Shown here: positions 1 through 8,264 of the stretch, one piece after another
How positions within the stretch are numbered: the stretch's first letter is position 1
Layout: every line of letters starts with the position of its first letter
Source: an uncultured Eisenbergiella sp.
GTDB lineage: Bacteria; Bacillota; Clostridia; Lachnospirales; Lachnospiraceae
DNA length: 64,000 nt
Direction: 5' to 3'
Assembly: GCA_947627215.1 (NCBI GenBank)
Contig: CANQVD010000004.1
Span: 62,001-126,000 of the forward strand
The notes under the pieces: generated by a model
Database searches by the model: none
Seen by the model: only the letters and a program-made list of their open reading frames with translations
Told to the model about the DNA's origin: nothing
Program-made: the position numbers and the translations under genes

Positions 1-2655
1 GCGGCGCTGACGCTGGCCCGGGTTTTTTTTGTGAGAAAGCTCATATCCTCCGAGAAATGGACGTACCGGGACGAAAAGCACCGGATCGTCCGGGTGGAGA
101 AGCTGTCCGCGCCCTTTTTATGGGGACTGGTGCATCCCGTGATCTATCTGCCCGATGGGCTGGACCGGGAGGAGGAGAAATACATCATCGCCCACGAGCG
201 CTGTCACAGAAAGCGGGGAGACAGTCTCTGGAAGCTGCTGGCTTTTGCGGCGGCTTCCGTTCACTGGTTCAATCCGCTGGTCTGGCTGGCCTGGGTCCTG
301 TTCTGCCGGGACATGGAGATCTCCTGCGACGAAATGGTGCTGTCCCGGACAAGGGGAAATATCCGTGTCCCCTATGCCCAAAGTCTGCTCAAATATGCGG
401 CGCGGCAGAACGGCTATCTGATGGCACCGCTCACCTTTGGGGAACCCTCCGTGAAAAGCCGGATCCGGAACGTGCTGCGGTTTCATCCCCAAAAGGCTTG
501 GACGGCCGTGCTGGCGGGTTTTTGTGTGGCGGCGGTGGTGTTTGGCGTCTTTGTCCGTCCGGCGGTCACAGGCGGAAACGCTGATCCGGGTGCAAATCCT
601 GTTCCGGGTGCGGAGTCGGCGGGAACCGGAGAAAACGGCCACGCAGAAGAATTCGGTGAGGCTGCGCCGGGCGTTGAAGATCTGCCAAACGGCGAAAACG
701 GAGGAGCTGCGCCGGGCACTGCAGACGGACAAAGCCAAAATGCGGGCGGCGGACAGAGCGGAAATGCTGCCGGCGGACAGAACGGGAATGCGGCACAGCA
801 GACCGGGGCGGGATCTGGCGCGTATACTGTCCGGGAGGACGGCGCGCAGGGGCCGGGGCTCTATCGGCGCGATCCCGAAGGCGGACAGGAGACGCGGATC
901 ATCGGCGGTACGGTACAGATTCTGGGAGAGGATGCGGACGATCTGTATGTCAGCCGGCAGGAGAAAGCCGGCTTTTTCCTGGACAGCGTGCACAAATCGG
1001 ACGCCGCGGTGACGGCCGATCTTCTCGGACAGGCGGTCCCGGCGGCGGAGATCACGCGGTTCTACGGCGATGCGGATGTCCTGCTCTTTGCGGCGGGAGA
1101 ACGGGAAGGCAGCATGGGCCTGTTTTCCGGCGCGTTCTATTCCTATGACCGGGCGGCGGGCACGCTGACGGAGCGCGATCTGACGGACGCTCCCGGCTTC
1201 GATGTGGCGGGAGATTATGTTTATTATCAGAAATACCGGAATCAGGGCGAGGGAGACAGTCAGTTGTACCGCGCGGACCTGAAGCTGGAGGGGGAGCGGC
1301 AGATCGGCGACGGCTTCACCTGGCTGGCCTGGGAAGCGCCGGACCGGCTGCTGGTATCCGGGCCGGACCGCGCGGGAAACGGCGGACGCCTGGTGCTGCG
1401 AACGGACATGGAGGGCAGGAACGGACAGCAGATCTTCGATACGGATGTGCTGCGCTGGGAGCTGCAGGAATACGACAGGCAGGTCTGTACAATACGGGAG
1501 AGCACTGCGGACGGTTATCTCCTCCGCGTGGAGCAGTGGGGCTACCGGGAGAATGCGGGAATGGGATGGCGCGATTCCCTTATGCGTTGGGGAGAATATG
1601 CGGTATCGGCGGACGGAAGCGGATATGAGACGGTGGAGGAGGGAGGTCCGCTGGGGGACGGACAGGCCGACGGCCGATCGGTCGCGTCCGGAAACGTGAA
1701 CCTGCTTTCCGGCGGGGCGTTGTGGCAGAGTCTGGATGCGGAAAGAAAGAGCGCGTATCGGTCCGTGCTGGAGAGCGTCTGGTACGATCACGCGTTTCCG
1801 GGAGAAGAGGCGCGCCCCTGGGAAAGCGGCAGCTATGCCGTCTATGATGTGGACGGCGACGGCAGGCAGGAGCTTTTGGTGAATTTCATGGCCGCGATCA
1901 CAGCGGGCATGGAGATGCGCGTCTACGATCTGGATACCGCCTCCGGCACGGTGTATGAGGAGCTGGCGGAATACCCGTCCGTCACCTTTTATGCGAACCG
2001 TGCGGTGATCGCCGAGGCCTCCCACAATCACGGAATGGGCCCCATGGTGGAGGATTTCTGGCCCTATACGCTGTATGAATATGATCCGGATCAGGACCGC
2101 TATTCGTGGATCTGCCGCGTAGACGCCTGGGACAGGGCCTTCCGGGAGACGGACAGCGCGGGGAATCCTTTCCCGCAGGAGGAGGATTTGGATGGAGATG
2201 GCATTTTGTATTATACCGGGGACGGGGATCTGACGCCGCAGCGCATCTATGACGGGGAAGCGTACCGGGAATATCTGGCCGATGTGACCGGAGACGGCGG
2301 GGAGCTGGGGATCCCCTGGGTCCCTCTGACGGCGGAGAGTCTTCCGGGTTCCGCGGAAGAGGGACGGCTTCTGGAAACGGTCAGCGCCTTCGCGGAGGCG
2401 TATTTCACCGGGGACGCGGACGCGCTGCGCGCTTCCATGGCGGCAGGCTCTTCCTCCGCGGTTGATCTTTACACGGACGGAGCCGTAGAGCTTTCCGGGG
2501 TGCGCTATCAGGGCCTGCGGCACGTGTCGGAGAACGGTTCCTGTACCGTTTCGCTGGCGTTTCCCGGTCCCGACGACGCGTTCCGGTATCTGACCGTGGA
2601 ACTGAGAAAAGAGGGAGAAAGCTGGAAGGTATCTTTCTATGGACTGGAGGGATAA
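1..2655 (+). CDS. BlaR1-like M56 metallopeptidase sensor, 5' end cut off
   Basis: The frame is open from base 1, so the start and N-terminal membrane helices lie upstream of the window. Seen: an M56 zinc-peptidase motif HERCH at about window codons 65-69, a hydrophobic segment around codons 80-102, another membrane helix near codons 170-187, then a long outer region. That region opens with a low-complexity Gly/Asn/Gln-rich linker (about codons 195-270), continues with WD-like/propeller-like sequence, and ends with a DVDGDG-type acidic repeat domain. In the BlaR1/MecR1 family the peptidase senses a cell-wall signal and cleaves a BlaI-type repressor; that repressor gene would be expected upstream, out of view. 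The sensor half is not a penicillin-binding domain that I recognise, so the ligand is unknown and beta-lactam sensing should not be assumed. Confidence 0.75.
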   Translation, partial: AALTLARVFFVRKLISSEKWTYRDEKHRIVRVEKLSAPFLWGLVHPVIYLPDGLDREEEKYIIAHERCHRKRGDSLWKLLAFAAASVHWFNPLVWLAWVLFCRDMEISCDEMVLSRTRGNIRVPYAQSLLKYAARQNGYLMAPLTFGEPSVKSRIRNVLRFHPQKAWTAVLAGFCVAAVVFGVFVRPAVTGGNADPGANPVPGAESAGTGENGHAEEFGEAAPGVEDLPNGENGGAAPGTADGQSQNAGGGQSGNAAGGQNGNAAQQTGAGSGAYTVREDGAQGPGLYRRDPEGGQETRIIGGTVQILGEDADDLYVSRQEKAGFFLDSVHKSDAAVTADLLGQAVPAAEITRFYGDADVLLFAAGEREGSMGLFSGAFYSYDRAAGTLTERDLTDAPGFDVAGDYVYYQKYRNQGEGDSQLYRADLKLEGERQIGDGFTWLAWEAPDRLLVSGPDRAGNGGRLVLRTDMEGRNGQQIFDTDVLRWELQEYDRQVCTIRESTADGYLLRVEQWGYRENAGMGWRDSLMRWGEYAVSADGSGYETVEEGGPLGDGQADGRSVASGNVNLLSGGALWQSLDAERKSAYRSVLESVWYDHAFPGEEARPWESGSYAVYDVDGDGRQELLVNFMAAITAGMEMRVYDLDTASGTVYEELAEYPSVTFYANRAVIAEASHNHGMGPMVEDFWPYTLYEYDPDQDRYSWICRVDAWDRAFRETDSAGNPFPQEEDLDGDGILYYTGDGDLTPQRIYDGEAYREYLADVTGDGGELGIPWVPLTAESLPGSAEEGRLLETVSAFAEAYFTGDADALRASMAAGSSSAVDLYTDGAVELSGVRYQGLRHVSENGSCTVSLAFPGPDDAFRYLTVELRKEGESWKVSFYGLEG

Positions 2656-2662
2656 CAGACAG

Positions 2663-2750
2663 GATGTGACGGAAGGGAAGTCCGATACAGCGGATGTGAC
2701 AGAAAGAAATCGATACAGCGGATGCGGCAGAAAAGCGGTCCGACATAGCG
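2663..2750. repeat. three imperfect tandem copies of a ~30-nt unit
   Basis: Copies run 2663-2692 (30 nt), 2693-2720 (28 nt) and 2721-2750 (30 nt). Each opens with GATGYGRC and closes with GAYAYAGCG. They begin eight bases after the stop of the BlaR1-like gene and abut a terminator stem. The function is not evident. A CRISPR is ruled out because the units are contiguous, with no spacers. Confidence 0.7.
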
Positions 2751-2784
2751 GAAGGCCCCGTCTGAGCGAGGCCTTCTCTTTTTG
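2751..2784 (+). terminator. intrinsic terminator after the BlaR1-like gene
   Basis: A 7-bp stem GAAGGCC/GGCCTTC (2751-2757 with 2770-2776) is followed by a T-rich tail. It sits about 95 nt after the stop codon, just beyond the tandem repeats. Confidence 0.75.
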
Positions 2785-3097
2785 GGCGGCGGCAGAGGAT
2801 GCAAAGACCGCGCTCCTGCCGTATCTGTGACAGAACCGCACCGCACAGCTCTGACCGGCACGATTCCGCTTTTCTTATTTTTTAATTTTAACATGGGAAT
2901 ATGGACAAACTGTTTCCAAAATATAAAAAAGCTATAAAAATGCAGCAGCCCGGGCCGTTAAAGGAGATCACGCCGGAAATACATCCCGGAAGTTCCTCGG
3001 GGAGGGCGGTGCGCCTTGACTTTTCCGGGAGCGGCCGCTAGAATGAAATCAGCTTTATGGAACGAGCCCCGTGCGGGGGAGAAACGGAGAAAAGGAT
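2785..3097. other. gene-free interval upstream of tldD
   Basis: With the repeats and terminator before it, the gap between the BlaR1-like gene and tldD is about 440 nt. An AT-rich patch at roughly 2865-2945 stands out from GC-rich surroundings and probably holds the tldDE promoter, but no convincing -35/-10 pair could be fixed. No RNA gene was recognised here. Confidence 0.4.
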
Positions 3098-4528
3098 ATG
3101 AAAGTTTTGGAAAGCCCGTTCATCGCGGAGAACAAGCCGCTGTTGAAGAAACTTCTGGACCGCCTGCTGGAGCAGTATCCCTATGCGTCCGTTCTGGCGA
3201 AGGATTCCCGGGCGCGCAGATACCGGGTGTCCGCCCGCGACGTCATGGCCGGAGAGGATCCCATGCTGGTCTCCAGAGGCTTTGTGGTCAGGGTGTCGAA
3301 AGACGGACAGTATGCGGAGTATTCCTTCAACAGCATTTCGGAGGAGGAGCTGGACGGGATCTGCGCCCGAATCCGGGAGATCGCAGAATGTGCGGCGCGT
3401 GTATTGCCCGACGGCCTTGCGGCGAACGATTACTGTCCGCCATCGGAGGAAAAAACGGTCTTTTCGGGGAGCACGGAATATGAGACCGACCCGGAGGATC
3501 TGGGGGACGACGCCATCCTCTCATATCTCACCGGCCTGAAGGATCAGGGGCTGGCGCAGAGCGAGGCCCTTCTGGACTGCATCGTGCAGTGCAATTATCA
3601 GAAATATACCAGCCTGTTCCTGTCCCGGGACAGGGATCTGGTCCAGAACGTGATGTGGTTCAACGGGGCTCTGGGCATGGCGGCGGCCAGGGGGCAGGAG
3701 GTCAAGATGTACGCCCGGTCCTATTCCATGCTGGGCGGCGCGGAGCTTTTGAAGGAAATGGAACAGGGCGTGAAGGAATGTGCGGCGGTGACGCTGGAGC
3801 TTTTGGACAGTCAGCCCATCCCGCCGGGAGAATACGAATGCGTCTGTACGCCGGAGGTCACCGGCATGATCGTCCACGAAGCCTTCGGGCACGGCGTGGA
3901 AATGGATATGTTCGTCAAAAAACGCGCGCTGGCGGAGCGCTATGTGGGACAGTATGTGGCCTCAAAGCTGGTGACCATGCATGACGGCGCATCTTCCGCG
4001 GCGGAAAGCGCCACCTATTTCTTCGACGACGAGGGCACTATGGCCCACGATACGGTGGTCATCGAGAAGGGCGTTCTGAAGACCGGCATCAGCGACCTGC
4101 AGTCTGCTCTGACGCTGGGCAGCGAGCCCACCGGCAACGGGCGCAGGGAAAGCTGGCGGCGCAAGGCCTATACCCGCATGACCAACACCTGGTTCGAGGG
4201 CGGGGAGAGCACGCCGGAGGAGATGATCGCCTCGATCCCGTACGGGTTCCTGCTGGAGAATCCCCGGAGCGGCATGGAGGATCCCAAGAACTGGGGCATT
4301 CAGTGCATGGTCAATATCGCCAGGGAGATCAGGGACGGCAGGCTGACGGGCAGGATCTTCTCGCCCATCGTGCTGACCGGATATGTGCCGGACCTGCTGA
4401 AATCCATCAGCATGATGTCGAAGAAGGTCAGTCTGGGCGGCGGCGGATACTGCGGCAAAGGCCATAAGGAGTGGGTCAAGGTATCAGACGGCGGCCCCTA
4501 TATCAAGGCGAAAATCCGGCTGGGCTGA
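3098..4528 (+). CDS. tldD: TldD metalloprotease subunit
   Basis: This 476-residue protein has the family zinc motif HEAFGHG near residue 261, with the glycine-rich C-terminal region typical of TldD. TldD and TldE form a heteromeric protease in which TldD carries the zinc; known substrates are unfolded peptides, the antitoxin CcdA and leader peptides of ribosomal peptides such as microcin B17. The ATG at 3098 was chosen over an upstream GTG (3071) because GGAGAAAAGG lies directly before it and the extra residues are not family-like. tldE follows 48 nt downstream, so the two form an operon. No peptide precursor gene was recognised nearby. Confidence 0.9.
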   Translation: MKVLESPFIAENKPLLKKLLDRLLEQYPYASVLAKDSRARRYRVSARDVMAGEDPMLVSRGFVVRVSKDGQYAEYSFNSISEEELDGICARIREIAECAARVLPDGLAANDYCPPSEEKTVFSGSTEYETDPEDLGDDAILSYLTGLKDQGLAQSEALLDCIVQCNYQKYTSLFLSRDRDLVQNVMWFNGALGMAAARGQEVKMYARSYSMLGGAELLKEMEQGVKECAAVTLELLDSQPIPPGEYECVCTPEVTGMIVHEAFGHGVEMDMFVKKRALAERYVGQYVASKLVTMHDGASSAAESATYFFDDEGTMAHDTVVIEKGVLKTGISDLQSALTLGSEPTGNGRRESWRRKAYTRMTNTWFEGGESTPEEMIASIPYGFLLENPRSGMEDPKNWGIQCMVNIAREIRDGRLTGRIFSPIVLTGYVPDLLKSISMMSKKVSLGGGGYCGKGHKEWVKVSDGGPYIKAKIRLG

Positions 4529-4576
4529 CGGCCTTGTTGGGCGACGGCGTTTTGCGAAAAAGAAAGGAGGACTGCT

Positions 4577-5851
4577 TTGACAGAACAGATCTTGGCCGCG
4601 CTGCGGCAGTTGGGCATCAGTGTTTACCAGCTCGAGGAGGACAGGGCGGAATCGCTGGAGTGCTTTTATATCAGAAAAAATCTGGATTTAAAGAGGCGCA
4701 CGGACGTGACCGGGATCCGGGTCACGGTATACCGGGATTTTGAAAAGGACGGGAAGAAAATGCGGGGTTCTTCCACCGTGCAGATCCATCCGGGGATGAA
4801 CGCGGAGGAAATCTGGGATGTGCTGGCGGGGGCATACCGCGTGGCCGCACTGGTCAGCAATCCCTGGTATGAGCTGCCCGCCGGGCAGAAGGAGGAGCCG
4901 GTGCGCTCCAGGAGCGGTCTGGCGGAAAGAAGCCCGGAGGAGAACATGCGGCTGATCACGGAAGCGCTGTTCGCGCCGGACCGGTACGGGGATGTGTTTC
5001 TCAATTCGGCGGAGGTGTTCGTCCGAAAGAACTTCCGGCATATCGTGAATTCCTCCGGCGTGGATGTGGCCTATGAGGTGTGCGATCTCTGGGGAGAATA
5101 TGTGGTCCAGTGTGTGGAGCCGCAGGATGTGGAGTCCTATCACCAGTTTTCCTACCGTGACATGGAAACGGAGGCGCTGCAGAAGGATGTGGAGGAGGCG
5201 CTGGAGATGACGCGGGCCAGGGCGCTGGCCGTGTCGGCTCCCGCCTCCGGCACCTATACGCTGCTGCTTTCCGGACAGAACGTGAAGACCGTTCTGGACT
5301 ACTATCTGGGCCGCGCCAACACTTCCATGGTGTATCAGAAATTCTCCGACTACGCGGAAGGTGTGGCGGTGCAGGGAGAGCGGATCGAGGGAGACGCGCT
5401 GACAATCGAGCTGAAGGCGAAGGATCCTTACAGCCCGGAGGGAATCCCCATGCAGGACCGTCTTCTGATGGAAAAGGGCGTGCTGCGGACGCTGCACGGC
5501 GGAGCGCGTTCCGGCTGGTATCTGGGCATCCGGCCCACGGGCACATACAGAAGCATCGCGGTTCCCGTCGGAGAGACGCCGCTGGAGCAGTTGAAGGAAG
5601 GCCCCTGCCTGCACGTGGTCAGCTTTTCCGATTTTCAGATGAATGAGCTCACGGGCCACTTCGGCGGGGAGATCCGCCTTGCTTTCCTGTATGAGAACGG
5701 CACGGTGACGCCGCTGACGGGCGGTTCCGTCAACGGCAGCCTCATGGAGGTTCAGGGGCATATGACCTTCTCGAAGGAGCGGTACCGCAGCGCGGATTAC
5801 GAGGGTCCCTTCGCGGTGCGCCTGCAGGGCGTGCAGGTGGCCGGCGCATAA
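4577..5851 (+). CDS. tldE: TldE/PmbA protease partner subunit
   Basis: The 424-residue product is the non-catalytic partner of TldD: it has the PmbA/TldE fold but no HExxxH motif. It starts at TTG 4577, supported by a strong AGGAGG at 4565-4570, and follows tldD by 48 nt. By family knowledge it forms the outer chamber of the TldDE complex that limits access to long unfolded peptides. Its stop codon (5849-5851) is the edge of a very long inverted repeat, so transcription end and mRNA 3' stability are probably set there. Confidence 0.9.
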   Translation: MTEQILAALRQLGISVYQLEEDRAESLECFYIRKNLDLKRRTDVTGIRVTVYRDFEKDGKKMRGSSTVQIHPGMNAEEIWDVLAGAYRVAALVSNPWYELPAGQKEEPVRSRSGLAERSPEENMRLITEALFAPDRYGDVFLNSAEVFVRKNFRHIVNSSGVDVAYEVCDLWGEYVVQCVEPQDVESYHQFSYRDMETEALQKDVEEALEMTRARALAVSAPASGTYTLLLSGQNVKTVLDYYLGRANTSMVYQKFSDYAEGVAVQGERIEGDALTIELKAKDPYSPEGIPMQDRLLMEKGVLRTLHGGARSGWYLGIRPTGTYRSIAVPVGETPLEQLKEGPCLHVVSFSDFQMNELTGHFGGEIRLAFLYENGTVTPLTGGSVNGSLMEVQGHMTFSKERYRSADYEGPFAVRLQGVQVAGA

Positions 5852-6106
5852 AGCCGCCCCCGCCGCCCCGGACCGGCCGGAAGCCCAGACGCCCCCTGCG
5901 GGTCGCCGTGCAGTATATTCCTTTTCCGGACACGCTCGCGCTCGGAGAAAAGCGCAGTGGTCCTAAGCTCAGCCGTGTCCTGACGGACTTGCTTCGCTAA
6001 GGACCAGCGCTTTTCTAACGGTCCGGGAAAATGGAATATACTGCACGGCGACCCGCAGGGGGCGTCTGGGCTTCCGGCCGGTCCGGGGCGGCGGGGGCGG
6101 TTTTAT
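5848..6106. repeat. ~259-nt long inverted repeat between convergent genes
   Basis: Positions 5854-5921 are the exact reverse complement of 6033-6100 (68 bp). Pairing continues outward to 5848/6106 with one wobble and includes both neighbouring stop codons. The inside is also self-complementary but imperfect: GAAAAGCGC near 5946 pairs with GCGCTTTTC near 6007, with GGTCC/GGACC blocks next to it. The centre is about 5977. It lies between tldE (+) and an ABC permease (-), so it may act as a two-way terminator, yet it is many times longer than a normal one. No ORF or transposase is present. A miniature mobile element or repeat family is possible. Confidence 0.85.
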
Positions 6107-7137
6107 AGCACCTGGTGCAGCGCGAACTGCCTCCGGGCCGTGAACAGGGCAGCCAGTCCGAGGAGCGCGGAGAGGGGCAGGACCAAAGCCGCGTAGGGGA
6201 TCCGGTCGGTCAGCATCACCGAGATCAGGGAAGAAAACTGGAACTGCTGGATGGGAAAGAGCCCCAGCAGCCGGAAGAGCGGGCTGCGCTCCGAAACGGA
6301 GGGCAGCAGCGGCGCGAACAGGAACAGCGCGGCGCACACGATGGCGGTCAGCGCGTTCCTGCTGACTGCGGAGATCGCCAGGACGGCGGCGGTGAGCAGA
6401 AAGAGCCCGCTGAGGATGAGAGCGCACTGCCAGGCGAGCAGCGAGCCGCAGGTGAGGTTCCGGCTGGTGTAGTATTGATATTCCATTTCGCAGAACAGGG
6501 TGCTGGCGTCCAGCCCGTCGGTCCCCATGCGTGAAAAGGCCAGCCCCAGCGGGACGGCCAGGGCCAGAGCGGCCAGCGCAAAGACGCTCGTAAAGACGGC
6601 GGCCAGCTTGGCCTGGACCGCCATGCCGCGGCCGCGCTTCGCGGTCAGGAGAATGCTCTCGGGGCCGCCGTATTCCCCGGCAAAGGCGGTGGAGGCGATG
6701 AGCACGGCCAGGACGGAGAGCCCCAACACGATCCGGACCAGCACACGGCTGATGCAGAGCCAGCCGGAGGTGTAGCCCACTTGTATGGTCTGGCTGCCGA
6801 ATACGTCCCGGACGGTCTTTCCGTTCCAGCTTCCGTCGCTGTTGGCGAAGCGGAGATGGACGGCGGACTGCATGTTGTTGATGTTGATATGGTCCACGCC
6901 TGTCTTCCAGAGATCCAACTGGGCCTGCGTGGGTTTGAAATCCGCCAGCATCCGGGCCACCGTTTCGTCGGTGAGAGGGCCCTCATACCGGGCGGCCAGC
7001 TCTCTGCCGAACGGCACGTTCACTGCCAGAAAAGAGGAAAGGCCGCCGCAGAACAGGAGCAGAAAGAGGGCGAGCCCGGCCCAGACCAGTTTGTTTTGCC
7101 ATATTTTTTTCATTTCGAAGAAGAACAGTGTTTTCAT
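6103..7137 (-). CDS. ABC-2 type transporter permease
   Basis: The 344-residue protein starts with an N-terminal helix (residues about 15-35), then an outer loop of about 100 residues, then a block of further membrane helices (about 125-335). This is the usual ABC-2 export permease plan. It overlaps the upstream ATPase gene by 4 nt (ATGA), showing tight coupling. Together with the ATPase and the adjacent two-component system it resembles peptide, antibiotic or bacteriocin export/immunity systems of Firmicutes. The substrate cannot be read from sequence. Its stop codon is inside the long palindrome. Confidence 0.8.
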   Translation of the reverse strand: MKTLFFFEMKKIWQNKLVWAGLALFLLLFCGGLSSFLAVNVPFGRELAARYEGPLTDETVARMLADFKPTQAQLDLWKTGVDHININNMQSAVHLRFANSDGSWNGKTVRDVFGSQTIQVGYTSGWLCISRVLVRIVLGLSVLAVLIASTAFAGEYGGPESILLTAKRGRGMAVQAKLAAVFTSVFALAALALAVPLGLAFSRMGTDGLDASTLFCEMEYQYYTSRNLTCGSLLAWQCALILSGLFLLTAAVLAISAVSRNALTAIVCAALFLFAPLLPSVSERSPLFRLLGLFPIQQFQFSSLISVMLTDRIPYAALVLPLSALLGLAALFTARRQFALHQVL

Positions 7138-8051
7138 CGCTCATATCCTCCGTTTCCCGTTTGATCTGACAGAGATGCGTTCGTTTTTCCCGATTCAAAA
7201 TAATAGAGATATAGATCCTCCAGGGTCGGCGTGACGCCGGAGGCGCCGGGGAGCGGTTCTTCTTCAGAGATCACCCGCAGGACCGCTGTTTTTCCGTCCT
7301 CGTTTTTCAGATTGCTCACTTTGAGGCGCCTGCTTATGGCGTCCGCCTTTGCCGCGTCCACGCGGCATTCCCAGACCCGGCCGTTTAGGACGGCCGTGAT
7401 CTGCCCGGGTTTTCCGAAGTGCAGGATCTGTCCGGCCCTGAACAGGATCACCTCGTCGGCGATGAATTCCACGTCCGAAACGATGTGGGTGGAGAGCAGA
7501 ACGATGCTTTCCCGGGACCAGGCGCTGATCAGGTTCCGGAAGCGGATCCGCTCTTTGGGGTCCAGCCCGGCGGTGGGCTCGTCCAGGATCAGGATCCCGG
7601 GATCGTTGAGCAGCGCCTGCGCGATCCCCAGACGCTGACGCATCCCGCCGGAAAAGGTTTTGATCCTGCGGTTTGCCTGAGGCAGCAGGCCCACCTTTTT
7701 CAGACGCTTTTCGGCCGCCTTTTTGGCGGCGGTCCCGTCCAGACCCTTGAGGACGGCCGCATAGCGCAGGTATTCCCTGGCCGTGAAGTCCGGATAGGCG
7801 GAAAAATTCTGGGGCAGATAGCCCAGCAGGCCGGTGTAGGCCTCTCCCCGCAGGGAGACCGCTTTTCCGTTCAGCCGGATTTCCCCGGTGTCCGGACGCA
7901 GAAGGCCGCAGAGAAGGCGCATCAGCGTGGATTTCCCGGCCCCGTTTTCGCCCAGAAGGCCGTAGACGCCGTTGGTCAGCGTGAAGCTGACATGATCCAC
8001 AGCGGTATTTGTACCGTAACATCTTGTGAGATTTTGAATCTGAAGCTGCAT
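7134..8051 (-). CDS. ABC transporter ATPase (ABC-2 exporter)
   Basis: This 305-residue protein has Walker A GENGAGKST, signature FSGGMRQR, Walker B ILILDEPTAGLDP and an H-loop STHIVSD. A C-terminal extension of about 80 residues ends in an LEDLYLYYF-type motif. It powers the permease encoded just downstream (4-nt overlap). A near relative with the same C-terminal tail lies at 11857-12729, so the two exporters are paralogous. A GGAG-type site precedes the ATG. Confidence 0.9.
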   Translation of the reverse strand: MQLQIQNLTRCYGTNTAVDHVSFTLTNGVYGLLGENGAGKSTLMRLLCGLLRPDTGEIRLNGKAVSLRGEAYTGLLGYLPQNFSAYPDFTAREYLRYAAVLKGLDGTAAKKAAEKRLKKVGLLPQANRRIKTFSGGMRQRLGIAQALLNDPGILILDEPTAGLDPKERIRFRNLISAWSRESIVLLSTHIVSDVEFIADEVILFRAGQILHFGKPGQITAVLNGRVWECRVDAAKADAISRRLKVSNLKNEDGKTAVLRVISEEEPLPGASGVTPTLEDLYLYYFESGKTNASLSDQTGNGGYER

Positions 8052-8136
8052 GATGGACTCCTTTCGCGGGAAGGACAGGGCGGCGTGCGCGGAATCGGAG
8101 TTCGGGTCCGACGGGATCTGTGATTTCCGGTCGGAT

Positions 8137-8169
8137 CAAAAAACTCTCCCTGTCCGTTCCAGGGAGAGT
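8137..8169 (-). terminator. terminator after the histidine kinase gene
   Basis: A perfect 10-bp stem (8143-8152 with 8160-8169) has a 7-nt loop and a TTTTTT run on the minus strand. It separates the two-component genes from the ABC genes downstream. No clear promoter was found between it and the ATPase start, so partial readthrough may feed the transporter. Confidence 0.8.
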
Positions 8170-8264
8170 ATAAAGGAGAAAATTCAACTTTTTATCAACT
8201 TCTTCCCAAAAATGTAAAATGTCCCGGCGTCAGTCAGCGCAGTTGCTGTCCGGACAGGGATTCT

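Noticed and set aside
2663-2750. Tandem repeats as a CRISPR array
   Set aside because: The units are contiguous, without spacers, and no cas genes are in the window.
118-2841. A 907-codon open frame on the minus strand across the BlaR1-like gene
   Set aside because: The plus-strand protein has clear M56 and membrane features; the antisense frame is Arg/Pro/His-rich with no domain, a by-product of GC-rich codon use.
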